7,154 nt of DNA. Origin: Bryobacterales bacterium. GTDB lineage: Bacteria > Acidobacteriota > Terriglobia > Bryobacterales > Bryobacteraceae. Positions 1-5,477 of this stretch are shown in pieces; position 1 is the first letter of the stretch; each line of letters opens with the position of its first letter. The DNA lies in contig PMEV01000252.1 in assembly GCA_003154855.1 (NCBI GenBank), forward strand, positions 536-7,689, given 5' to 3'. The translations under genes were made by a program, and so were the position numbers. The notes below the pieces were generated by a model. That model was not told the origin of the DNA. It saw only the letters and a program-made list of their open reading frames with translations, and ran no database searches.

Positions 1-333
1 GAAGTTCACCGCTGCCGCGCTCCGCCCGGAGCTCGGAGACCGCCGCATCACCCACGCCTCGGATCCCAGCATCCCGCCTGTCATGATCGTCTTCAGCAAC
101 AGCGCCCGGCCCGTGTTGAACGTGCCGTTTTGCCCCCGCAGCAGCGGATTGGTCTCCGCTCCACCCCGCGACGACGCCACGTCCAGCACACTCGCCGCCA
201 CCACCACGGCCACCGACGCCCACCACAGGCGCTTCGATCTCTTCAGCCCCTCCGCTGCCCGACCGGGCGCCAAGTGCCCCAGTATCAGGACCGCGAGCAG
301 GCACACCACAACCTTCGTTCTGCTACGCCGCAT
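1..333 (-). CDS. Hypothetical small exported/membrane protein, 5' part only (runs off left edge)
   Basis: The frame is open from an ATG at 333-331 down to base 1 with no stop, giving 111 residues of a protein whose C-terminus lies outside the window. The start is well supported: on the - strand AGGAG (bases 346-342) stands 8 nt before the ATG. Residues 1-6 are basic (MRRSRT) and 8-19 strongly hydrophobic, with small residues at about 24-27, so this looks like a signal peptide or first membrane segment. A second hydrophobic stretch spans about 37-53 (WWASVAVVVAASVL) and a third, weaker one about 77-95. Between them is the motif LDVASSRGGAETNPLLRG (50-67). This resembles the D..(S/T)S...E.NP pattern of small membrane proteins of unknown function (compare DUF5658-like proteins). 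That link is from memory and unverified. It is transcribed divergently from the efflux operon and shares its upstream region, so co-regulation is possible but not shown. No function is assigned. Confidence 0.7.
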   Translation of the reverse strand, partial: MRRSRTKVVVCLLAVLILGHLAPGRAAEGLKRSKRLWWASVAVVVAASVLDVASSRGGAETNPLLRGQNGTFNTGRALLLKTIMTGGMLGSEAWVMRRSPSSGRSAAAVNF

Positions 334-399
334 GTTCCCCTCTCCTCTTGAGCTGTGAACCGAGCTTCGGATCATCGGCTCAATAACCTCATCGGTCCG

Positions 400-415
400 T
401 AAGAGGGCGCTCTTA
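400..415. promoter_or_regulatory. Perfect inverted repeat, possible operator
   Basis: TAAGAG-GGCG-CTCTTA has 6-bp perfectly complementary arms separated by 4 bp, in the divergent intergenic region. It is not followed by a T-tract on either strand, so it is unlikely to be a terminator. The position between divergent genes fits a regulator binding site, but arms this short can occur by chance and no known operator consensus was recognised. Confidence 0.25.
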
Positions 416-468
416 GCGGCTGATGAACGCAGCGGTCCCGCAACCGGGACGCCGGCCCGTCTGATAGA

Positions 469-489
469 CTCTTGTTCTTACGAACAGAG
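469..489. promoter_or_regulatory. Imperfect inverted repeat just before the proposed operon start
   Basis: TGTTC (473-477) and GAACA (482-486) are perfect 5-bp arms around TTAC. They extend to CTC (469-471) and GAG (487-489) if one T (472) is bulged. The repeat overlaps the weak -10 candidate (465-470) and ends 2 bases before the proposed CTG start at 492. It could be an operator or an mRNA hairpin masking the start. No regulator can be named. Confidence 0.25.
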
Positions 490-491
490 CC

Positions 492-1694
492 CTGCCCAGC
501 CGGTTTGCGGTAACGAGTATCCTCCTGACGGCGCTCGCCTGGCCGGCCTGCAACCGGCAGGCTCCCTCCCCGGCCGCGGCCACCGGGACCGGCGCGTCCA
601 CCCTCGCCAAAGTGGAATGGCGCGAGATCCGGTGGCGGGTCCGCGCTACGGGTACCATACAGCCGGTCGAAGCCGTCACCGTCTCGGTGCCGCAGCTCCG
701 CAACGTCGGCGATCTCGTGCTCACCAAGATCGCTCCCAGCGGCGCCCGTGTGCGCGAAGGCGATATCGTCGCCGAGTTCGACCGCACCCGCTCGCTCGAC
801 CGCGCGCGGGACGCCCAGGCCGGCTACGAGGATCACCGGCACAGGGTCGAGCAGCTCAAGGCGCAGCAGCGTAGCGATCGGGAAAAGCGCGCCTCCGATC
901 TCCAGCAGGCCGAGGCCGATCTCGCCAAGGCCCGGCTGGAGCTTCGCAAAGGCCCGCTGCTCGGCGAAATCGACCGTCTCAAGGCCGAAAACAAACTCGA
1001 GATCGCGGCCGGCCACGTCGAGAGCCTCGACAAGTCCGGCCGCGCGCACGAAGCCTCCGCGGCCGCGGACCTGAAGATCCTCGAGCTGCAGCGCGACCGC
1101 CAGAAAGCGGCTCTGGAACGCGCTCAGGCCAACGCCGAGCGCCTCCAGATCCGGTCGCCGCTGGCCGGCATGGTCGTGCAGGATGTGATCTGGCGCCAGG
1201 GCCAGAATCAGCCCGGCCATCCCCAGGAGGGCGATCAGCTCTGGGCCGGCCAGTCGCTGCTCAAGGTCTTCGCCTCCACCGCGATGGAGGTGCAGGTTTC
1301 CGTCGCCGAGCCGGATGGCGCCATGCTGGCGCCCGGTACCCGCGCCGAAGTGCGCCTGGATGCCTACCCGGAGGTGGCCTTCCCGGCTCATTTCGATACC
1401 GCGAGTCCCGTGGCTTCCGGCGGCGATGGCAGCGCCAGGACCTTTGCGGCGCGCTTTCGGCTGGAGAGCGGCGATCGCCGGCTGCTCCCGGATCTCTCGG
1501 CCGCCGTGGATGTCGAGCTGAGCACGGCCGGTCCCGTCGTCGCGGTTCCGCGCGCGGCCGTGAAGTACCACCAGGCGAAGCCGTATGTGGTCCTGGCGGG
1601 CCGCGAGCGCGCCATCGAGCTGGGGCGCGCCTTCGACGACTCGTTTATCGAGGTGGCTTCGGGCCTGGCGGCGGGAGACGAGGTCGCCCGATGA
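492..1694 (+). CDS. HlyD/MacA-type periplasmic adaptor 1, probable lipoprotein
   Basis: First of three tandem adaptor (membrane fusion) proteins that would bridge the inner-membrane permease and the TolC channel. From the CTG at 492 it has 400 residues. The standard-codon start, GTG at 612, gives 360 but begins directly in the mature domain (VEWREIRWRVRATGTI) with no export signal or anchor. The upstream 40 codons are open and read MPSRFAVTSILLTALAWPAC: a basic residue, a hydrophobic core, then Cys20 as a possible lipidation site, although W-P at -3/-2 is a poor lipobox. No ATG, GTG or TTG exists in this frame before stops at 462-467, and no clear ribosome binding site precedes 492. Using the long numbering: first barrel/lipoyl half about 41-98 (GARVREGDIVAEFD), charged Ala/Gln-rich helical hairpin about 100-217 with its turn near KGPLLGEIDR (153-162), second lipoyl half about 218-260 (IRSPLAGMVV), then beta-barrel and membrane-proximal domain to 400. 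Its stop overlaps the next ATG by 4 bases. The family call is firm; the start is not. Confidence 0.8.
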   Translation: MPSRFAVTSILLTALAWPACNRQAPSPAAATGTGASTLAKVEWREIRWRVRATGTIQPVEAVTVSVPQLRNVGDLVLTKIAPSGARVREGDIVAEFDRTRSLDRARDAQAGYEDHRHRVEQLKAQQRSDREKRASDLQQAEADLAKARLELRKGPLLGEIDRLKAENKLEIAAGHVESLDKSGRAHEASAAADLKILELQRDRQKAALERAQANAERLQIRSPLAGMVVQDVIWRQGQNQPGHPQEGDQLWAGQSLLKVFASTAMEVQVSVAEPDGAMLAPGTRAEVRLDAYPEVAFPAHFDTASPVASGGDGSARTFAARFRLESGDRRLLPDLSAAVDVELSTAGPVVAVPRAAVKYHQAKPYVVLAGRERAIELGRAFDDSFIEVASGLAAGDEVAR

Positions 1695-2944
1695 GCCCGC
1701 GGCGCATCCTCAACCGCGCGGCCGTTGCCGTGGCCATCCTGGCGATCGCCGCCGGCGCTTTCTTCGGACTCCGGCACCTGCGGCGCGCCGGCGCTGCGGC
1801 GAGCCTGCCGGTGGCGCCGGCCCGCAAGGGCGATTTCGCGGAGATCCTCCGCGCGCGCGGCCAGGTTGGCGCGCGGCGCTCCGTGCAGATCGCGGCTCCC
1901 CGGAATGTCCAGGAACTCAAAATCGTCTGGCTCGCCGAGCCCTCGAGCCCCGTCCGGGCCGGCGACGTGGTGGTCCGCTTCGACCCCAGCGGCGCCCAGC
2001 GCCAATTGAACGAGAACCTGGCGGCGTTGCGCCAGGCGCAGGCCGCGCTCGACCAGGCCGCCGCGCAGGCCCGCATCACCGCCGAGCAGAATAAGCTCGA
2101 TCTGGCAACCGCCCGCTATGACGTGGAGCGCGCCCGGCTGGAGGCCTCCAAACAGGCCATCGTCAGCGTCCTCCAGGGAGAAGCCAGCCGGATCGATCTC
2201 GCCACCGCGGAGCAGAAACTCCGCGTTCAGGAGGCGGTGTGCGACCTTCACCGCAAGTCGGATGAAGCCAAGATCGCCTCCGCCACGCGCCAGCTCGACA
2301 AGGCGCAGGCCGACGTCGCCCTCACCCGGCAGCGCCTGGAGCAGATGAACGTCCGGACGCCGCTCGAGGGCGTCGTCTCCTGCGCGATGAACCAGACCCA
2401 GGGTTGGATGAACGCGCGGCCCTTCCGCGCGGGAGACCAGGTCTGGCCCGGCGCCGTCGTGGCGGAAATCCCGGATCCCGCGACGCTTCAGATGGAAGGA
2501 AAACTCGACGAGGTGGACCGCGGGCACGTCGAGCTCGGCGACGAGGTGCGCATTCACCTGGATGCCTTTCCCGAGCAGGTGTTCCGCGGCACGGTGGCCG
2601 CCGTCTCGCCGTTGACCGAGATGATCTTCGAGTGGCCGTACTCGAGGCAATTCGTCGTCTACGCCCCCATCGGGAATCCGGACCCCCGGCTTCGATCAAA
2701 GATGAACGGCGGCATGGATATCGTGATCCGGCATATTCCGGACGCGATCGGCGTCCCGTCCAAGGCGGTCTTCACGCGCAATGGCAAACCGGTGGTGTAC
2801 GTGGCCGGAGCGAAAGGATACCGGAGGATGGAGGTCGAGGTGCTCGCGCGCAACCCCGACGAGGTCGCCGTGCGCGGGATCGCCGCTGACGCTTCGGTGG
2901 CGCTGGCCGAGCCGGATTCCGTCCAGGAAGTTGGCCGGCCGTGA
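1691..2944 (+). CDS. HlyD/MacA-type periplasmic adaptor 2
   Basis: 417-residue adaptor protein. A short basic N-terminus (MSPRRILNR) is followed by one hydrophobic segment at about 10-28, which fits an uncleaved inner-membrane anchor with the rest in the periplasm. Then come the first lipoyl half (about 41-100, ending VRAGDVVVRFD), a long Ala/Gln/Arg-rich helical hairpin (about 101-219) of the kind that docks on TolC, the second lipoyl half (VRTPLEGVVSC, 221-231), a GDQVWPG turn (248-254), and beta-barrel motifs IPD (260-262), DEVDRGH (273-279) and DAFPEQVFRG (291-300). The C-terminal membrane-proximal domain includes GVPSKAVF (354-361). Two cysteines (184, 231) lie in the periplasmic part. 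The ATG overlaps the previous stop (ATGA) and has GAGGT at 1680-1684, six bases upstream. It aligns by eye best with adaptor 3, sharing IPD and DE(V/L)DRGH. Substrate unknown. Confidence 0.9.
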   Translation: MSPRRILNRAAVAVAILAIAAGAFFGLRHLRRAGAAASLPVAPARKGDFAEILRARGQVGARRSVQIAAPRNVQELKIVWLAEPSSPVRAGDVVVRFDPSGAQRQLNENLAALRQAQAALDQAAAQARITAEQNKLDLATARYDVERARLEASKQAIVSVLQGEASRIDLATAEQKLRVQEAVCDLHRKSDEAKIASATRQLDKAQADVALTRQRLEQMNVRTPLEGVVSCAMNQTQGWMNARPFRAGDQVWPGAVVAEIPDPATLQMEGKLDEVDRGHVELGDEVRIHLDAFPEQVFRGTVAAVSPLTEMIFEWPYSRQFVVYAPIGNPDPRLRSKMNGGMDIVIRHIPDAIGVPSKAVFTRNGKPVVYVAGAKGYRRMEVEVLARNPDEVAVRGIAADASVALAEPDSVQEVGRP

Positions 2945-4230
2945 GCGCGCGGCGTGCGGCGAGATTCGCGCTCGTCCTGGCCGCAGCCGCCGGCCTTGCC
3001 GCGCTGGGCGGCTGGGCAGCCTGGCGGCTCTACGCATCGGTGGGCGGCCGTGCGTCCGCCACGCCCATCGCCAGGGTCGCGCGCGGCGACGTCACGTTCA
3101 CCGTTACCGGCCTCGGCCAGTTGCAGGGCGGCAGCCCGGAGGTCATCGCAGCCCCGATGGCCGGCGGCGAAATGCGCATCAAATCCCTACGGCTGCCGGG
3201 AGAGCTGGTGCGGCCGGGCGATGTGGTCGTCGAATTCGACACCGCCGAGCAGGAGTACCAGTTGAAGGAAGCGGAGTCCGACCTGGCCGAGGCGGAGCAG
3301 CAGGTCGCCAAGGCCACGGCCGACAAGGATGCGCAGCGGGAGGAGAACCGGTTTAGCCTGCTCCAGGCGCAGGGAGACGTGCGCCTGGCCGAACTGGAGG
3401 TTCGCAAGAATCCGCTCCAATCCGCGATCTCCGCGCGCCAGAACGAGCTCGCGCTCCAGGCCGCGCGCGACCGGCTGGCCGAAATCCAAAACGACCTGGC
3501 GAATCGCGGGGCCTCGAGCGAGGCCGCCATTGCCACCCAGGTGGCCGCCCGCGGCAAGGCCCAAATGCAGGCCGCCATGTCCCGCCACAACATCGAGCTG
3601 ATGACCGTGCGGGCCCGCGGCGAAGGCTATGTGTCGATCCGGCAGAATACCACGGGAAGCTGGTTCATGTCGGGGGTGGCTCTGCCACTGTTCCGGGTCG
3701 GCGACCGCCTCTCCCCCGGCATGGCCGTCGCCGACATCCCCGACCTCAAGAACTGGGAGGCGACCGTGGCCATCGACGAGCTGGACCGTGGCCACCTGGC
3801 GCCCGGGCAAAAGGTGGACATACGCGTGGTGGCGCTGCCTTTCCGCGCGTTTCACGGAAGCTTCAAGCATTTTGGCGGCACCTTCGAGTCTTGGGGAGAG
3901 CACCGCTTCGAGTGCGTCATGTCGGTCGACGATCCCGCGCCCGAGCTGCGGCCGGGAATGACCGCCGAGGTGGTGGTCACGACCGACATCCTGAAGAACG
4001 CCCTGTGGGTTCCGGCTCAGGCGATTTTCGAGAGCGACGGCCGCACGTTCGTGTATGTGCCCTCGGGCTCGGGCTTCGCGCCGCGGGACGTGAAACTGGT
4101 GCGCCGGAGCGAAACCCAGGCCGTCGTCACCGGACTGGCCGCCAACCAGGCCGTCGCTCTCTCCAGCCCCGAGCAGCAGACCAAGAAAGCCGCCGGCCGC
4201 TCCGGCGCCCTCGAGGCACTCCCCCGATGA
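2941..4230 (+). CDS. HlyD/MacA-type periplasmic adaptor 3
   Basis: 429-residue adaptor protein starting at GTG, which overlaps the previous stop (GTGA). An AGGA at 2925-2928 is a rather distant ribosome binding site, so translation probably depends on coupling to the gene before. A basic start (MSARRAARF) and a hydrophobic segment at about 9-30 form an inner-membrane anchor. The first lipoyl half ends at RPGDVVVEFD (91-100). A charged helical hairpin spans about 102-221, turning near RKNPLQSAIS (155-164). The second lipoyl half is about 222-265 and contains an apparent enlarged loop (NTTGSWFMSGVALPLFRVGD). Next come IPD (266-268), DELDRGH (279-285), PGQKVDIR (288-295) and a C-terminal domain with WVPAQAIFE (356-364). 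The tail after about residue 405 is polar and probably disordered. It lies directly before the permease with a 4-base overlap, the position a MacA-type partner usually takes, so it may be the adaptor touching the permease. That last point is inference. Confidence 0.9.
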   Translation: MSARRAARFALVLAAAAGLAALGGWAAWRLYASVGGRASATPIARVARGDVTFTVTGLGQLQGGSPEVIAAPMAGGEMRIKSLRLPGELVRPGDVVVEFDTAEQEYQLKEAESDLAEAEQQVAKATADKDAQREENRFSLLQAQGDVRLAELEVRKNPLQSAISARQNELALQAARDRLAEIQNDLANRGASSEAAIATQVAARGKAQMQAAMSRHNIELMTVRARGEGYVSIRQNTTGSWFMSGVALPLFRVGDRLSPGMAVADIPDLKNWEATVAIDELDRGHLAPGQKVDIRVVALPFRAFHGSFKHFGGTFESWGEHRFECVMSVDDPAPELRPGMTAEVVVTTDILKNALWVPAQAIFESDGRTFVYVPSGSGFAPRDVKLVRRSETQAVVTGLAANQAVALSSPEQQTKKAAGRSGALEALPR

Positions 4231-5477
4231 ACCCCTTGCGCCTCTTCTCCGACCTCGCCGGCGCGGCCCAGAGCCTGCGCGAGCAGAAGATACGGACGCT
4301 GCTCACCGGCCTGGGAATGGTCTTCGGAGTGGGCGCCGTGATCGGCATGCTGGCCATTGGAGCGGGAGCGCGCCAGGAGTCCCTGCGCTTCATCGAAGAG
4401 CTCGGCGTTCGCAACCTCCTGGTGCAGTCGCGCGCCTCGGCCAGCCCGCAGGAATACCAGCAGCGGCGAAAGACCTCTCCGGGAACGACCGCCCGCGACG
4501 TGCGCATCGTGCAGGCCAACCTGGAGGGTCTGGAACGTCTCTCGGCCCGCAAGACGTTGCACCCCAGCAAGGTGCTTCCCAAGCCGGCGCACGGCGTCCC
4601 GGAGCTCTATGGGGTGCGGCCCGCCTACCGCGCCATCCACGGCATGAAGGTCCTCGAAGGCCGATTCTTCGACGAGCAGGAGGACGCCGCGAGCGCCGCC
4701 GTCTGCGTCCTGGGCGAGACCGCGAAGATCGAGCTGCTCGGCTACGGCTCCGCACTCGGTAGATATATCAAGGTGAACGACACCTGGCTGCGGGTGATCG
4801 GCGTTCTCGACCGGAGGCTCGCCTCCGCTTCCCAGGCCGCCGAGGTGCAGATTCAGGACTTGAACAATGCGGTCTTCATTCCCTTCGACACCTTCCAGTA
4901 CCGCTTCTCGAATTCCAGCTATCTCAAGGACGATCTGGACGGCATCGACATCGAGCTCCGGCCGGGCGCAGACAGCATGCAAGCGGCCAAGGTGGCGACC
5001 GCCATCCTGAATTCGACTCACCACAATACGCAGGACTTCGACGTAGCGATTCCAGCCGACCTGCTGGCCCAGCAGCAGCGCACACAGACCATCTTCACTT
5101 ACGTCATGGTGGCCATCGCGGCCATTTCCCTGCTGGTCGGCGGCATCGGAATCATGAATATCGTGCTGGCGACCGTGCTCGAGCGCACGCACGAGATCGG
5201 AGTCCGGCGCGCGGCGGGAGCGCGGCGCGGCGACATCTTACGCCAGTTCCTCACCGAGTCCGTACTGATTTCCGTGGCCGGCGGAGTGGCCGGCATCGGC
5301 TTCGGTTTCTGCCTTTCGTGGCTGATTGCGCGGACGGCGGGCTGGAACACCGTGGTCACCGCTTCATCGGTGCTCATCGCTTTCGGCGTGTCGGCGGCCG
5401 TGGGCACGATCTTCGGTATTTACCCCGCGAGAAAAGCCTCGCGGATAGACCCCATCGAGGCGCTTCGCTATGAGTAG
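4227..5477 (+). CDS. MacB-type ABC transporter permease without ATPase domain
   Basis: 416-residue inner-membrane protein of the MacB/FtsX-like permease family. TM1 is about 24-46 (RTLLTGLGMVFGVGAVIG), followed by a large periplasmic core domain (about 50-285) of the MacB_PCD kind. TM2 is about 289-314 (LLVGGIGIMNIVLA), TM3 about 343-367 and TM4 about 378-400. It ends in the classic PARKASRIDPIEALRYE. Between TM2 and TM3 the cytoplasmic motif ERTHEIGVRRAAGARRGDIL (319-338) is the coupling helix that in MacB contacts the ATPase, and it is well preserved. E. coli MacB carries an N-terminal ATPase of roughly 230 residues in the same chain; here no Walker A, signature or Walker B motif is present, and none is encoded elsewhere in the window. 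The frame is open back to 3891, but that part overlaps adaptor 3 and resembles no domain. ATG 4227 starts the conserved region, overlaps the previous stop (ATGA), and has GAGG at 4213-4216. The protein probably transduces ATP-driven movement to the periplasm to push substrate into the TolC duct. Confidence 0.92.
   Translation: MNPLRLFSDLAGAAQSLREQKIRTLLTGLGMVFGVGAVIGMLAIGAGARQESLRFIEELGVRNLLVQSRASASPQEYQQRRKTSPGTTARDVRIVQANLEGLERLSARKTLHPSKVLPKPAHGVPELYGVRPAYRAIHGMKVLEGRFFDEQEDAASAAVCVLGETAKIELLGYGSALGRYIKVNDTWLRVIGVLDRRLASASQAAEVQIQDLNNAVFIPFDTFQYRFSNSSYLKDDLDGIDIELRPGADSMQAAKVATAILNSTHHNTQDFDVAIPADLLAQQQRTQTIFTYVMVAIAAISLLVGGIGIMNIVLATVLERTHEIGVRRAAGARRGDILRQFLTESVLISVAGGVAGIGFGFCLSWLIARTAGWNTVVTASSVLIAFGVSAAVGTIFGIYPARKASRIDPIEALRYE

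Larger units (their letters stand above)
334..491. other. Divergent intergenic region
   Basis: This 158-base gap separates the divergent small membrane protein from the adaptor operon and should carry both promoters. No convincing -35/-10 pair stands out on either strand. The best candidate for the operon is a weak extended -10 (TG, one base, then TAGACT at 465-470) without a recognisable -35. The region contains two short inverted repeats, listed separately. An ATG at 423 is in frame with the first adaptor, but tandem stops TGA-TAG at 462-467 cut it off, so it cannot be that gene's start. No tRNA or other RNA gene was recognised here. Confidence 0.6.

Noticed and set aside
83..358. + strand open frames in the first 360 bases (83-358, 130-351)
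   Set aside because: They lie opposite the better-supported - strand gene, lack ribosome binding sites, and read as low-complexity His/Arg/Thr-rich sequence.
423..464. ATG at 423 in frame with adaptor 1 as a possible true start
   Set aside because: TGA at 462-464 and TAG at 465-467 interrupt the frame, and the short peptide between them has no signal-like features.
372..1571. Long - strand open frame (399 codons) opposite adaptor 1, and similar ones at 1388-2650, 4017-5192 and 5578-6900
   Set aside because: Long antisense frames are expected in GC-rich genes because stop codons are rare there. Their translations are Arg/Gly/His-rich with no domain or membrane pattern, while the + strand frames encode clear families with overlapping starts and stops.
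3891..4226. N-terminal extension of the permease frame, which might have held the missing ATPase
   Set aside because: The stretch overlaps adaptor 3 in another frame, is Arg/Gly-rich, and contains no Walker A, signature or Walker B motif. ATG 4227 starts exactly at the conserved permease sequence.
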